Below are positions 26,840 through 36,669 of a stretch of 64,000 nucleotides of DNA, in pieces. The translations under genes and the position numbers were made by a program. The notes under the pieces were generated by a model, which had not been told where the DNA came from, did no database searches, and saw nothing but the letters and a program-made list of their open reading frames with translations. The stretch is from Paracoccus maritimus (GTDB lineage: Bacteria; Pseudomonadota; Alphaproteobacteria; Rhodobacterales; Rhodobacteraceae), in contig NZ_JANAVZ010000008.1 of NCBI RefSeq assembly GCF_025195095.1, forward strand, positions 124,001 to 188,000, read 5' to 3'. How positions within the stretch are numbered: position 1 is the first letter of the stretch; every line of letters begins with the position of its first letter.

Positions 26840-27211
26840 TCAAACGGGCTTCTGCAACGCGTCCTCGGCATCCTCGGGCGAGATGCCCAATGCGTCCATC
26901 CCGGATTCCAGAAGATCGGCAAGACGTGGCTCGCCCATCAGATAATTCTGGGTCGGCGTGGTCCGCTCGACCCGTGCCGTAGCGATCGCTTCGGCCAGTT
27001 CCTCGGGCTCGAAGCTTTCGCGTCCGATCCACATCACGGCGACCAGACTTGCCTGTTCATCTTCGTTCAGGTTTTCGATGAAATCATGCAACTCGGTTCG
27101 GGTTCCATGCTGACGTCGTTCGCCTTCATGCGCCCAGGCGTTGATACCGCTTTCATATTCACGGGCGCGGATGATGATATGGGCGATCTTGTCGGGGCTG
27201 ATCTGCAGCAT
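26840..27211 (-). CDS. DUF3775 domain-containing protein
   Basis: 123 residues matching the short alphaproteobacterial DUF3775 family: MLQISPDKIAHIIIRAREYE, then the acidic helix DFIENLNEDEQASLVAVMWIGR and the C-terminal PRLADLLESGMDALG. Function unknown. The composition is acidic and helical with no membrane segment. It starts 48 bases after mutL on the same strand and may be cotranscribed with it. ATG 27211 is preceded by GGAGACCCGCC. Confidence 0.82.
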   Translation of the reverse strand: MLQISPDKIAHIIIRAREYESGINAWAHEGERRQHGTRTELHDFIENLNEDEQASLVAVMWIGRESFEPEELAEAIATARVERTTPTQNYLMGEPRLADLLESGMDALGISPEDAEDALQKPV

Positions 27212-27259
27212 GGCGGGTCTCCGGCGGATGTCCAGTTGTGATCCCGCCCGCGCGTCCCG

Positions 27260-29083
27260 TCAATCCTTCCGGCCGAACAGACGTTCGATATCGGACAGGC
27301 GCAGCTTGACCCATGTCGGGCGACCGTGGTTGCACTGGCCGGATTTCGGCGTGCGTTCCATTTCGCGCAGCAGGGCGTTCATTTCAACCGCGCCCATGCG
27401 GCGCCCCGAACGGACCGAGCCGTGGCAGGCCATTGATGACAGCACCGCATCAATGCGCGCGCGCAGCCGGTCTGTGCTGTCCTGATCCGTCAGATCATCC
27501 AGAATGTCGCGGATCAGCGCGGCGGCGTTCAGTCGTGTCAGCATGGCGGGCGCTTCGCGCACGGCGATTGCGCCGCTGCCGAAAGCCTCGATCACAAGGC
27601 CCAGATCGGCAAGTTCATCGGCGATTGACAGCAACCGGACGGCGTCGCTGTCGGGCAGTTCGACGATCTCGGGGATCAGCAGGGCTTGGCTTGCGATGCC
27701 GGTCGCGTCGGCCTGCGCCTTCAGCCGTTCATAGACCAGGCGTTCATGCGCGGCATGCTGATCGACGATCACCAGCCCGTCCTGCGTCTGGGCGATGATA
27801 TAGTTTTCGTGAATCTGCGCCCGCGCGGCCCCCAGGGGGGCTTCGTCGGCGAGGTGTCGGGGCGTGTCCTCGAACCGGGCAGAAGGCGCTTCGGCAAAAC
27901 CCGGCTGCGGGTCGGGGGCCTGCAGGTCCAGAGCGGCGCGGACGGCACCGCCCGAGGGGCGGTAGTCCATCTGATAGGCGCGGGCCGGCCGGGTCGGGGT
28001 GTCGGTTTCGGGCTGGAACGCGGCCAGCGTCGCATCGCCCACGGTCGAAGAGGCCCGATGTCCCGCATTCGCCAGCCTATGCCGTAATGCGCTGACGATC
28101 AGTCCACGCGCAGCCTGAGGATCGCGGAACCGCACTTCGGCCTTGGCGGGGTGGACATTGACGTCGACCAGCTGCGGATCGCAGGTCAGGTACAGCACCG
28201 CCGCTGGATGCCGCCCCTGCGCGAGCACATCCATGTATCCCGCCCTCAGCGCCCCTGTCAGCAGCTTGTCGCGCACCGGGCGGCCATTGACATACAGATG
28301 CTGCGCAATTGCCGCACCGCGGGAATAGGTCGGCAGGGCGGCAAAGCCCGTCAGGGTCAGACCATCGCGTTCGGCGTCCAGCGCGATGGTGTTGTCGATG
28401 AATTCGGCCCCCATGACGCGGGCCAGCCGCGCCTGCAGTGCGCCGAACAGCACGCCCTGTTCGGCGTCGGCGCGAAAGATCTCTCGCCCATCCGCGGTCA
28501 GCGTGAACCCGACCCAGGGCTCTGCCATCGCCAGCCGGCGCAGCGTGTCTGTGACGGCCTGCGTTTCGGCGCGTTCGCTGCGCATGAATTTAAGTCGTGC
28601 GGGGGTCGCGAAAAACAGGTCGCGCAGTTCCACCACCGTGCCCGGATTGCCGGCGGCGGGTCTGACGGAACTGGCCTTGCCCGCAGTCACGATGATCTGG
28701 GCGCCGTCCGCGCCGCGCGCGCGTGATGTGATGGTCAGCCGCCCGACCGCCCCCAGCGACGGCAGCGCCTCGCCGCGAAAGCCGAAGCTGCGAATGGCCA
28801 GAAGGTCACTGCCGTCGATCTTGCTGGTGGCATGGCGAGACAGGGCCAGCGGCAGATCATCGGGCGTCATGCCGCAACCGTCATCCGCGACGCGGATCAG
28901 GCGTTTCCCGCCATCTTCTATGGCGACTTCGATCCGCGATGCGCCTGCGTCCAGCGCGTTCTCGACCAGTTCCTTGACTGCCGAGGCGGGGCGTTCCACC
29001 ACCTCGCCCGCCGCGATCCGGTTCGCGGTCGCCTCGTCAAGTTGCCGGATGATCGGGCGGATATTGGGGGCATGGCTGTTCAT
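27260..29083 (-). CDS. mutL: DNA mismatch repair protein MutL
   Basis: 607 residues. The GHKL ATPase N-terminus is intact: [34 protein letters not shown] and [13 protein letters not shown] proline-rich linker lies around residues 340–415. The C-terminal dimer and endonuclease domain carries [12 protein letters not shown] near residue 436, the endonuclease metal-binding motif, plus ACHGSVRSG and QCNHGRPTW. This is the MutL type with intrinsic nicking activity, expected where MutH is absent. I start at ATG 29083; earlier in-frame codons read into the M16 gene gap. It lies 58 bases after the M16 pair. Confidence 0.96.
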   Translation of the reverse strand: MNSHAPNIRPIIRQLDEATANRIAAGEVVERPASAVKELVENALDAGASRIEVAIEDGGKRLIRVADDGCGMTPDDLPLALSRHATSKIDGSDLLAIRSFGFRGEALPSLGAVGRLTITSRARGADGAQIIVTAGKASSVRPAAGNPGTVVELRDLFFATPARLKFMRSERAETQAVTDTLRRLAMAEPWVGFTLTADGREIFRADAEQGVLFGALQARLARVMGAEFIDNTIALDAERDGLTLTGFAALPTYSRGAAIAQHLYVNGRPVRDKLLTGALRAGYMDVLAQGRHPAAVLYLTCDPQLVDVNVHPAKAEVRFRDPQAARGLIVSALRHRLANAGHRASSTVGDATLAAFQPETDTPTRPARAYQMDYRPSGGAVRAALDLQAPDPQPGFAEAPSARFEDTPRHLADEAPLGAARAQIHENYIIAQTQDGLVIVDQHAAHERLVYERLKAQADATGIASQALLIPEIVELPDSDAVRLLSIADELADLGLVIEAFGSGAIAVREAPAMLTRLNAAALIRDILDDLTDQDSTDRLRARIDAVLSSMACHGSVRSGRRMGAVEMNALLREMERTPKSGQCNHGRPTWVKLRLSDIERLFGRKD

Positions 29084-29141
29084 GCCACCAGATTTAGCAA
29101 GAAGCGGGCCGACCCGCCAGCGATTCGGCGGCAATCGTCGG

Positions 29142-30497
29142 CTAGTTGACCGCCGCTTCCGGTTCGGGCTGGCCGGCCTCTTGCCTGGACGCGCTGTCAT
29201 CCAGCCCTTCCGGGCGACCGACCAGAACAAAGCGCAGATCGTCCGAACGCAGCAGCCGATCTGCGACGCGCTGGACGTCGCTGGCCGTCACGGCCTCAAC
29301 CTGGTCGTTGCGGGTGTTCACGTAGTCGATCGGAAAACCTGCAAGCTGCATTCCAGAAAGAATTGACGCGATCTTGCGGTTGCCATCGAAGCGCAGCGGG
29401 TATTCGCCGGTCAGATAGGTCTTGGCGTCGTTCAGTTCCTGCTCGGTCACGCCGTCCGCGGCCATTCGGTCCCATTCCTGGCGGATCAGTTGCAGGGCCT
29501 GTTCGATATTGGCGTTCGACCCGGCCATACCGCCTTGCCATGTCTGACCGTAAAGCCCCGTCGCCAGACCGGTCCCGATGCCATAGGTCAGCCCGCGCTT
29601 CTCGCGGATCTCGTCCATCAGACGTGAACTGAAACCGCCGCCGCCAAGGATGTGATTCGCGACATAGGCCGCGAAATAATCCGGATCGTCGATTGGCAGG
29701 CCCGGCCCGGCGAAGCTGACGATCGTCTGCGGGCTGTCCCAGTCGATCACCGTGATCCCGCCGGTCAACTGCAGCTTTGCCTGTTCGGGCAGCGGCGCGG
29801 TTCCCTTTTCGGGCAACCCGCCAAGAACCTGATCCAGCAGGACGCCAAGCTCGTCCGGGGTGATGTCGCCGGCGGCGCCGATCACCACCCTGTCGCGGGC
29901 CAGAACGCGGTTCTTGGCCGCGACCAGATCCTTGCGGGTCAATGCGGCGATCGAATCGGCGGTGCCGTTGATCGAGGTTGCATAGGGATGATCGCCCCAG
30001 GCCTGAGACGCCATTTCCTTGGCGGCGATGGATTGCGGATCGGTCGCCTCGGACCGGATGATCGCCTGGACCTGAGCGCGCACCCGTTCGACCGCGTCCT
30101 CGTCAAAGCGCGGCTGGGTCAGGGCCTGCGCCAGCAATCCGGCGGCCTGGTCGCGATTTTCGGTCAGGGCGCGCATCCTGATCGACAGCGCGTCGTCGCT
30201 GACATCGAAGGACAGGTCCGCGCCCAGATCCTCGACCGCCTGGGCGAAGCCGGTCGCATCCAGCTTGCCCGCACCCTCTTCCAGAAGGCCGGTCATCAGG
30301 TTGATCGCGCCGCGCTTGCCCGGTGCTTCCAGGCTGGCGCCGCCCTGGAAGTCCAGGCTGAGGGCCGTGAAGGGGATCGAGTGATCTTCGACCAGCCAGG
30401 CTTCGATGCCGCCGGGCGATGTGACCCGCTGGATGTCGATGGCGTGGGCCGGAACGGCCAGAACGGCAAGGAACAGGGCAATGGCGGCGCGGATCAT
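29142..30497 (-). CDS. M16-family peptidase-like protein lacking the zinc motif
   Basis: 451 residues with a signal peptide ([19 protein letters not shown]). The M16 fold is clear: [20 protein letters not shown] near the start and the C-terminal [20 protein letters not shown]. The HxxEH zinc site is replaced ([13 protein letters not shown]), so it should be catalytically inactive. In such bacterial pairs it acts as the partner of an active subunit, like the alpha/beta subunits of mitochondrial processing peptidase. The 4-base overlap with the active M16 gene supports a heterodimer, probably periplasmic. Confidence 0.9.
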   Translation of the reverse strand: MIRAAIALFLAVLAVPAHAIDIQRVTSPGGIEAWLVEDHSIPFTALSLDFQGGASLEAPGKRGAINLMTGLLEEGAGKLDATGFAQAVEDLGADLSFDVSDDALSIRMRALTENRDQAAGLLAQALTQPRFDEDAVERVRAQVQAIIRSEATDPQSIAAKEMASQAWGDHPYATSINGTADSIAALTRKDLVAAKNRVLARDRVVIGAAGDITPDELGVLLDQVLGGLPEKGTAPLPEQAKLQLTGGITVIDWDSPQTIVSFAGPGLPIDDPDYFAAYVANHILGGGGFSSRLMDEIREKRGLTYGIGTGLATGLYGQTWQGGMAGSNANIEQALQLIRQEWDRMAADGVTEQELNDAKTYLTGEYPLRFDGNRKIASILSGMQLAGFPIDYVNTRNDQVEAVTASDVQRVADRLLRSDDLRFVLVGRPEGLDDSASRQEAGQPEPEAAVN

Positions 30498-31975
30498 TCT
30501 TGCACCTCGTCGGCGGTAGTGGCGTTTCGGGCGGGGCGCAGCGGCGGGCGATCCCCATCGGAGGCAGGGGTACGCGACGCAGGCACGGGTCGCGCGGATT
30601 TCGCGGCCCGGTTCTGCGCCGGCGAGGACTTGGCTTGCTGCTGCGTTTCTTCGGGCAGCAGCCAGCCCGTCACCGTCGCGTCGCTGGTCAACAGATCCTG
30701 CGCCGCCGCACGCACATCCTGTGCGGTCACCGAGGCCAGGATGTTGGGCCAGTCGTTCACATCCTCGATGGTCAGCCCCGTGGCCAGACCCTGGCCATAG
30801 TCATAGGCACGGCCATGGGCCGAATCGCGGGCATAGATTCGGGCCGCGCGGATGCGGGTCTTGACCCGTTCCAGATCATCTTCATCAGGGCCCGTTTCAA
30901 GGAATTTCGCAAGGCTCTGATCCAGTAGCTGTTCTGCCTGCTCGGTCGACATGTCCTGCGCAGGCACCATCGAGATCGAGAAGGTGGTCGGATCCACCGC
31001 CAGCCCGTCATAGCCCGCGCCGACCCAGATCGCCTTGCCCGTCAGTGCCAGTTCGCGGCCCAGGACCGAGGTCTGCATCGAACCGCCCAGAAGTTCGGAC
31101 AGGACCGTCAGCGCGGCGGCGCGCTGCTGATCGCCCGGGTTGCGTTCCGTCGCCAGATAGCTGCGGATCAGCGTCGGCTGCGCGACGCGCGCATCATGCA
31201 TTTCCATGCGCCGGGGGGATTTCTGTGCCGGCTCCTGCGGTCGGACGCGCGGTTCCGCCTGTCCCTTTGCAGGGATCGGGCCGTAATATTTTTCGGCAAG
31301 TTCGCGGGCCTTTTCGGGCGTCACATCACCGGCAAGGATCAGCACGGCCTCGTTCGGCGAATAGTGGCTGTCATACCAGTTGATGGCATCCTCGCGAGTC
31401 AGCCCTTCCATCTCTTGACGCCAGCCGATGATCGGGCGGCCATAGGGGTGATTGTAGAACTGAACCGCGTCGCGTTCTTCGGAAAACAGGGCGCGCGGAT
31501 CGCTGTCCACACGCTGCGCACGTTCCTCCAGCACCACCTGGCGTTCGGCCTGCCAATCGTCCTCGCCGATCTTCAGATTCTGCATGCGGTCCGATTCCAT
31601 CTCCATGACAAGGGGCAGGCGATCACTGGCGATGCGCTGAAAATAGGCCGTGTAGTCATAAGAGGTGAAGGCGTTGTCCATGCCGCCATTGGCGGTGACG
31701 GTCTTCGACAGTTCGCCCGGCTCCAGCTTGTCGGTGCCCTTGAACATCAGGTGTTCAAGATAATGTGCGATGCCCGACTTGCCAGGCGTCTCGTCGGCGG
31801 CGCCGATCTTGTACCAGACCATCTGTACGACGACCGGGGCGCGGTGATCCTCGATCACCACGGTTTCCAAGCCGTTTGGCAGGGTGAAATGGCTGATTCC
31901 CTCGGGCATCTCAGCGAATGCCGGAAATGCGGTGAGGCACAGGGCCAGTGCGGTGGGCAGGACAGGGTGATGCAT
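30494..31975 (-). CDS. M16-family zinc metallopeptidase (active subunit)
   Basis: 493 residues with a signal peptide (MHHPVLPTALALCLTAFPAF, cleavage near 21). The inverted zinc motif is HYLEH at His71, Glu74 and His75, and the third ligand Glu lies in WQAERQVVLEERAQR. The C-terminal half carries MQTSVLGRELALTGKAIW and a charged tail (KSSPAQNRAAKSARPVPASR). Likely degrades peptides in the periplasm together with the downstream non-catalytic subunit. ATG 31975 is preceded by GAGGAGG; the 53 upstream codons are rejected because they contain no signal-like or family-like sequence. Confidence 0.92.
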   Translation of the reverse strand: MHHPVLPTALALCLTAFPAFAEMPEGISHFTLPNGLETVVIEDHRAPVVVQMVWYKIGAADETPGKSGIAHYLEHLMFKGTDKLEPGELSKTVTANGGMDNAFTSYDYTAYFQRIASDRLPLVMEMESDRMQNLKIGEDDWQAERQVVLEERAQRVDSDPRALFSEERDAVQFYNHPYGRPIIGWRQEMEGLTREDAINWYDSHYSPNEAVLILAGDVTPEKARELAEKYYGPIPAKGQAEPRVRPQEPAQKSPRRMEMHDARVAQPTLIRSYLATERNPGDQQRAAALTVLSELLGGSMQTSVLGRELALTGKAIWVGAGYDGLAVDPTTFSISMVPAQDMSTEQAEQLLDQSLAKFLETGPDEDDLERVKTRIRAARIYARDSAHGRAYDYGQGLATGLTIEDVNDWPNILASVTAQDVRAAAQDLLTSDATVTGWLLPEETQQQAKSSPAQNRAAKSARPVPASRTPASDGDRPPLRPARNATTADEVQE

Positions 31976-32077
31976 CCGGGGCTCGACCTCCTCTTTCACG
32001 GGCGGAAATCTGAACCGGGGGGCGGTGCGGCGCAAGACGGTCTCGCGGTATTGTGTGTGTCGGACCGACTTGGCAAA

Positions 32078-32094
32078 GCGGGCCTGCCGCCCGC
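32078..32094 (-). terminator. Hairpin between DUF3035 gene and the M16 pair
   Basis: GCGGGC and GCCCGC pair over a 5-base loop and are followed on the minus strand by TTTG. It lies 89 bases after the DUF3035 stop, in a 207-base gap, so the M16–mutL genes may have their own promoter. Confidence 0.4.
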
Positions 32095-32182
32095 AAATCA
32101 CCGACGACATGCGGATTCGGTCTGTTCCTCGCAACCTATCCGGCTGGCCCGCAGCACATCGCGCTGCAAGCCTGCGCGATGA

Positions 32183-32704
32183 TCACTCTGCCGTGGGGGT
32201 CGGAGAGGTCGACGTCCGCGCCCCGGCACGCTGCCAGCGCAGCTGCTCGGCGCTGGGGTCCAGTGCCATCGGGCGATATGCGCGCTGATAGACTGACGTG
32301 CCGAACAGCGCCTCCAGCGGACGGCGCGCGTTGCGCGAACGCCAGCGCAGGTCTGCCTCGGCCAGCGTTGTGCGGATGCCGGGATTGTTGCCGCGACGTG
32401 ACGCGTAGGCGACCAGCGCCTGATCCGAGGCCGCGATGCCTTGATCGGCCAGCCGACCGGGATTGCCGCCGAGCGCCGCAACCGCGTCGGCCTGCGGCGT
32501 CGGGTCGGTGATGTTCGCACCGCCAGGGGTCGGCGACGGCAACACCGCAAGATCGGGTGGCATCGACAGGGGTTTGGTCGGCAGGATCGCAAATTCGTCG
32601 GGGCTGCTCTGGCCAGACTCGATATTCATCAGACGCGGGTCGCCGCTGCAGGCCGAAAGCCCGGCCGCTGCCGCAAATCCGATTACCAGCGCGAATGCTC
32701 GCAT
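32183..32704 (-). CDS. DUF3035 lipoprotein
   Basis: 173 residues with a lipoprotein signal: [19 protein letters not shown], lipobox LSAC with the modified Cys at 19. A proline-rich region follows ([20 protein letters not shown]), typical of the DUF3035 family of Rhodobacteraceae, and then a basic C-terminal half. Function unknown; membrane-anchored. I prefer ATG 32704, preceded by GGGGCAGGTG, over ATG 32722, whose six extra residues would disturb the signal. It lies 29 bases after lspA, the signal peptidase that would process it. Confidence 0.85.
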   Translation of the reverse strand: MRAFALVIGFAAAAGLSACSGDPRLMNIESGQSSPDEFAILPTKPLSMPPDLAVLPSPTPGGANITDPTPQADAVAALGGNPGRLADQGIAASDQALVAYASRRGNNPGIRTTLAEADLRWRSRNARRPLEALFGTSVYQRAYRPMALDPSAEQLRWQRAGARTSTSPTPTAE

Positions 32705-32733
32705 CACCTGCCCCTTTATCATTCGCGCCCGTT

Positions 32734-33384
32734 CTAGCCGGATTTTTTTCCCCCGTCACGGGGGTTGTCCTTGTCCTGGGCCGGACGACGCGGCTTGCGG
32801 GCGGATTTGTCGTCACCGGTCTTGTCCTGTGGCATCAGCACAAGGCCGATCGCCCCCGCGAAGATGGCGATGTCGGCGACATTGAAACTGTATGGGTTCT
32901 GCCAGCCAGGCAGCGACATGTTCAGGAAATCCGCGACCGCGCCATAGGCCAGCCGGTCGATCACGTTGCCGATCGCGCCGCCGATCAGCAAGCCCCCGGC
33001 GACGCGGGCAAAGCGGCTGGCGGCGCTGCGCCACAACCAAACCCAGACCCACAGGCAGATCGCCACGGCGATCGCGATCAGCAGCCAGCGCGTCAGATCC
33101 TGTTCCGAGGACAGCAGCCCGAAATTCACACCCTGGTTCCATGCCATCCGCAGGTTCAGCCATGGGGGCAGCACATCCAGATTGCGCAGCTGATCCAGCC
33201 GCAGCACATGAACGACCCAGTATTTCAGCAGCTGATCGAACACGATGATCGCCACGGCGATCCAGGCGGTCAGCCGCATGTCGCCGCGCGGCGGCGGCTT
33301 TGGCTTGCGCGGTCGCCGCGGCGTCCTGTGTTTCGGCGCGGGCTCGGGCGTTTTCGCGTCCTCGAAAGGCAGTTCCTGTTGCAT
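32734..33384 (-). CDS. lspA: Lipoprotein signal peptidase (signal peptidase II), extended N-terminus
   Basis: Cleaves prolipoprotein signals in the inner membrane. Four membrane helices; the catalytic aspartates fit Asp143 in [12 protein letters not shown] and Asp171 in [19 protein letters not shown] is also conserved. From ATG 33384 the protein is 216 residues, about 50 longer than usual: about 35 N-terminal residues rich in Pro, Arg and Lys, plus a charged C-terminal tail. ATG 33384 is coupled to the purH stop (TGATG), while the internal Met36 has no ribosome site, so I keep the long form. Confidence 0.88.
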   Translation of the reverse strand: MQQELPFEDAKTPEPAPKHRTPRRPRKPKPPPRGDMRLTAWIAVAIIVFDQLLKYWVVHVLRLDQLRNLDVLPPWLNLRMAWNQGVNFGLLSSEQDLTRWLLIAIAVAICLWVWVWLWRSAASRFARVAGGLLIGGAIGNVIDRLAYGAVADFLNMSLPGWQNPYSFNVADIAIFAGAIGLVLMPQDKTGDDKSARKPRRPAQDKDNPRDGGKKSG

Positions 33385-34973
33385 CAGTGTCGGAAATGTC
33401 GCTGGCCGGTGAAGACCATTGCCAGACCCAGCCGGTCGGCGGCGGCGATCACCTCGTCGTCCCGCATCGAGCCGCCGGGCTGGATCACTGCCTTGGCGCC
33501 GGCCTCGGCCAGCGCCTCGATCCCGTCGGCGAAGGGGAAGAACGCGTCCGATGCGACCACCGCGCCGATGGTCAGCGGCAACGGCAGGCCAAGCGCCTCG
33601 GCCATGTCTTCGGATTTTCTGCGCCCGATCCGGGTCGAATCGACGCGGCTCATCTGTCCGGCGCCGACGCCGACCGTGGCGCGGTCCTTGGCATAGACGA
33701 TGGCGTTCGATTTGACGTGCTTGGCCACGGTCCAGGCAAACAGCATGTCGGCCAGTTCCGTCTCCGAGGGCTGGCGCCGGGTCACGATCTTCAGCGCGTC
33801 TGCGCCGACATGGCCGTTGTCGCGTCCCTGGGCCAGAAATCCGCCCGCGACCTGTCGGAAGGTGATGCCCGCTTCGCGCGGATCGGGCAGACCGCCCGTC
33901 GTCAGCAATCGCAGGTTCTTCTTGGCGGCGAAGATGCGCTTTGCGTCCTCGTCGGCATCCGGCGCGATCACCACCTCGGTGAAGATCTTCACGATCTCCT
34001 CGGCGGTGGCGCCATCCAGCGGCTGGTTCAGCGCGACGATCCCGCCGAAGGCCGACGTGCGGTCGCAGTCGAAGGCACGCTTGTAGGCATCGATGGCGGT
34101 CGCGCCGCGCGCGACGCCGCAGGGGTTGGCGTGCTTGATGATCGCGCAGGCCGGGCCGTCCGCGGGGTCGAACTCGGCCACCAGTTCGAACGCTGCATCG
34201 GTGTCGTTGATGTTGTTATAGGACAACTCCTTGCCTTGCCACTGGCGCGCGGAAGCGACGCCGGGACGCACTTCTCCGGTCACATAGAAGGCCGCCGTCT
34301 GATGCGGATTCTCGCCATAGCGCAACCCCTGGGCCAGGGTGCCGGCAAAGGCGCGGCGGCGGGGCGTTTCCTCGTCGATCGCGTCGGCCATCCAGTTCGA
34401 AACCGCTGCGTCATAAGCGGCGGTGCGGGCATAGGCGATTTGCGCCTGACGACGGCGGAACTCGTAGGTGGTGCGGTCGTCGTTGTCGTCCAGTTCGACC
34501 AGCAGCGCGTCATAGTCCTGTACGTCCACGATCACCGTGACGAAGCCGTGATTCTTGGCCGCGGCCCGGATCATCGCGGGCCCGCCGATATCGATATTCT
34601 CGATGCAATCATCATAGCCCGCACCGCTGGCGACCGTGGCCTCGAACGGATACAGGTTCACCACCAGCAGATCGATCGGCCCGATCCCGTGGGACTCCAT
34701 CGCGGCCAGATGCTCTTGGTTGTCGCGCAGCGCCAAGAGGCCGCCGTGAACCGCCGGATGCAGCGTCTTCACGCGGCCATCCATCATTTCCGGAAAGCCG
34801 GTCACGTCGGCAACGTCGGTCACGGTCAATCCCGCCTCGCGCATCGCCTTGGCGCTGCCGCCGGTGGACAGCAGTTCCACGCCTCGCGCCTCGAGCTTGC
34901 GGGCGAACTCGATCAGGCCGGTCTTGTCGGACACCGAGATCAGCGCACGTTTCAGGGCGATGGGATGGGACAT
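33384..34973 (-). CDS. purH: Bifunctional AICAR transformylase/IMP cyclohydrolase
   Basis: Final two steps of purine synthesis: formylation of AICAR and closure to IMP. 529 residues, the standard length. The N-terminal MGS-like cyclohydrolase domain shows [20 protein letters not shown] and [16 protein letters not shown]. The C-terminal transformylase domain shows [11 protein letters not shown] and [20 protein letters not shown] choose ATG 34973 ([10 protein letters not shown]), preceded by CGAGG 7 bases upstream, rather than 34988 or 35006. Its stop overlaps the lspA start by one base. Confidence 0.96.
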   Translation of the reverse strand: MSHPIALKRALISVSDKTGLIEFARKLEARGVELLSTGGSAKAMREAGLTVTDVADVTGFPEMMDGRVKTLHPAVHGGLLALRDNQEHLAAMESHGIGPIDLLVVNLYPFEATVASGAGYDDCIENIDIGGPAMIRAAAKNHGFVTVIVDVQDYDALLVELDDNDDRTTYEFRRRQAQIAYARTAAYDAAVSNWMADAIDEETPRRRAFAGTLAQGLRYGENPHQTAAFYVTGEVRPGVASARQWQGKELSYNNINDTDAAFELVAEFDPADGPACAIIKHANPCGVARGATAIDAYKRAFDCDRTSAFGGIVALNQPLDGATAEEIVKIFTEVVIAPDADEDAKRIFAAKKNLRLLTTGGLPDPREAGITFRQVAGGFLAQGRDNGHVGADALKIVTRRQPSETELADMLFAWTVAKHVKSNAIVYAKDRATVGVGAGQMSRVDSTRIGRRKSEDMAEALGLPLPLTIGAVVASDAFFPFADGIEALAEAGAKAVIQPGGSMRDDEVIAAADRLGLAMVFTGQRHFRH

Positions 34974-35165
34974 GGGCAAGCCTCGCATCTGGATTTTGCC
35001 GCTCACCTAAACCCGATACAGGCGAAGGTCCAGCGTCGCCGACGTCAAGACAGTCCGCTGGTCCGCGGTCGGCGGCATGCCTTGGGGTGCAGGTGGGTCA
35101 GAAAAACCAGCCGTCGCGGGTCACCAGATTCGCCGTGGATTGTCCTGGCCGCTAATGCCACCCGC

Positions 35166-36419
35166 TCAGCCCCGCCGCAGTCGCGCCATGTAGAACCCGT
35201 CCATGCCGCCCAGATCCGGCCAGTAATCCGGGCGCAGGCGCAACCCGCCCTCGGGTGTGATCCAGTCCGGCTGGATACCCGCGATGTCAGGTGCCTCGAC
35301 CGTGACACCCGCATGGCGTGACAAGGCGGCGGTGATCTGAGCCTCGCCTTCGTCCGGCAGCAACGAACACACCGCGTAGACCAGGCGTCCACCGGCCGGG
35401 ATCAACTGCAGCGCATGATCGATCAGCCGTGCCTGCAAATCGACCAGTTCCGCGATCCCGGTCCCGTCGCGCAGAAACGGCAGATCGGGATGTCGGCGGA
35501 TGGTGCCGGTGGCCGAGCAGGGAGCGTCCAGCAGCACCGCGTCGAAGGGCGCGTCCGGCCGCCATTCCAGCGCGTCCGCAGTGACCAGCTCTGCCTGCAA
35601 CCCGCAGCGGCGCAGGTTTTCGGAGACCCGCTTCAGGCGCGGGGCGCTGATATCGACCGCTGTGACATGTGCCCCGGCAGCCGACAGTTGGAGCGTCTTT
35701 CCACCCGGCGCGGCGCACAGATCGGCGATCCGTTCGCCCGGCGCAGGATCCAGCAGCCGAACCGGCAGCGCGGCGGCGGCATCCTGAACCCACCAATCGC
35801 CCGACGCGTACCCCGGCAGTGCGGATACCTGCACAGAACCGCGCAGCCGCAACGAGCCGGTCGGCAGAACCTCGGCCCCGTCCATTCGCGACGCGCCGGG
35901 CTTCAGGGACAGATCCAACGCGGCGCCGGCCTGATGTGCGGCCTCGATCCAGCGCGCCGCATCCTCGCCCCATGCCGCCTGCACCCGCTTGCGCAGCCAG
36001 TCCGGCATTTGCTGTGGCGGCAGATCCGCCCAGCCCTCGTGGCGCGCGACCTTGCGCAGGACGGCGTTGACCATTCCGGCGGCGGCTTGACCACGCTTGC
36101 CCAGTCCGCGTGTCAGATTGACGGCCGCATCCACCACCCCATGGGCTGCGCCGCCCAGTTCCAGCAGTTCGACCGTGGCCAGTCGCAGCACATCGGCGAC
36201 CTGCGGCGCAGGCTTGCGGGCGACGTAACCCGCCAGAACCGCGTCGGCGCGATCGTGGTTGCGCAATGTTTCCGCCGCAAGCCGCGCGGCGCGGGCCTGA
36301 TCCGAGGGCGTCAGCGCCTTCAGCGCCCCGGCCTGATCCGACAGCGACACTCCCTCGCGCACGCCCTGCAGCAGTCGCAATGCGCCTTTTCGCGCCTGAT
36401 CGGACCCCGGCTTTGCCAA
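35166..36419 (-). CDS. rsmB: RsmB/NOP-family 16S rRNA m5C methyltransferase
   Basis: 417 residues. The N-terminal NusB-like domain, about residues 1–140, is followed by a SAM-dependent methyltransferase. IADLCAAPGGKTLQLSA is the SAM-binding motif, LLDAPCSATGTIRRHPDL holds the catalytic PC motif, and VYAVCSLLPDEGE holds the second cysteine. RsmB methylates C967 of 16S rRNA; orthology rests on the NusB-domain fusion. Divergent from the DUF1674 gene across 71 bases, and 159–190 bases upstream of purH on the same strand. Confidence 0.9.
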   Translation of the reverse strand: MAKPGSDQARKGALRLLQGVREGVSLSDQAGALKALTPSDQARAARLAAETLRNHDRADAVLAGYVARKPAPQVADVLRLATVELLELGGAAHGVVDAAVNLTRGLGKRGQAAAGMVNAVLRKVARHEGWADLPPQQMPDWLRKRVQAAWGEDAARWIEAAHQAGAALDLSLKPGASRMDGAEVLPTGSLRLRGSVQVSALPGYASGDWWVQDAAAALPVRLLDPAPGERIADLCAAPGGKTLQLSAAGAHVTAVDISAPRLKRVSENLRRCGLQAELVTADALEWRPDAPFDAVLLDAPCSATGTIRRHPDLPFLRDGTGIAELVDLQARLIDHALQLIPAGGRLVYAVCSLLPDEGEAQITAALSRHAGVTVEAPDIAGIQPDWITPEGGLRLRPDYWPDLGGMDGFYMARLRRG

Positions 36420-36490
36420 ATCGCTTTCCTTCGCCTAGATGTTGTTGAATTAGTGACACCGACCCTTAAGCCCAATCGGGGGATGTTTCC

Positions 36491-36667
36491 ATGAATGATC
36501 GACCCGATCTTCCGCCCGCCGCGCAGCGTGCGCTTGCCGAGGCCGAAGAACGTCGCAGGCAGGCCGCGAAGATGGCGCCACCTCCCATCGAATACGGCGG
36601 GCGCGACGGACCGGAACCGGTGCGCTTTGGCGACTATGAAAAGAACGGCATCGCGGTGGATTTCTGA
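36491..36667 (+). CDS. DUF1674 protein (succinate dehydrogenase assembly factor 4 type)
   Basis: A 58-residue gene too short for many callers. It starts MNDRPDLPPAAQRALAEAEE, then a basic helix, and ends with the conserved signature EYGGRDGPEPVRFGDYEKNG and IAVDF, diagnostic of DUF1674/SDHAF4. Relatives assist flavinylation or maturation of the succinate dehydrogenase flavoprotein subunit. ATG 36491 is preceded by GGGGGA at good spacing. It is followed after 2 bases by the amidase gene, so the two are probably cotranscribed; no sdh genes are in the window. Confidence 0.85.
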   Translation: MNDRPDLPPAAQRALAEAEERRRQAAKMAPPPIEYGGRDGPEPVRFGDYEKNGIAVDF

Positions 36668-36669
36668 TC

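Noticed and set aside
34974..35165. Small gene or RNA in the purH–rsmB gap
   Set aside because: No frame with a ribosome site and no stable conserved-looking fold was seen; the antisense frame over 35045–35392 is a shadow of rsmB.
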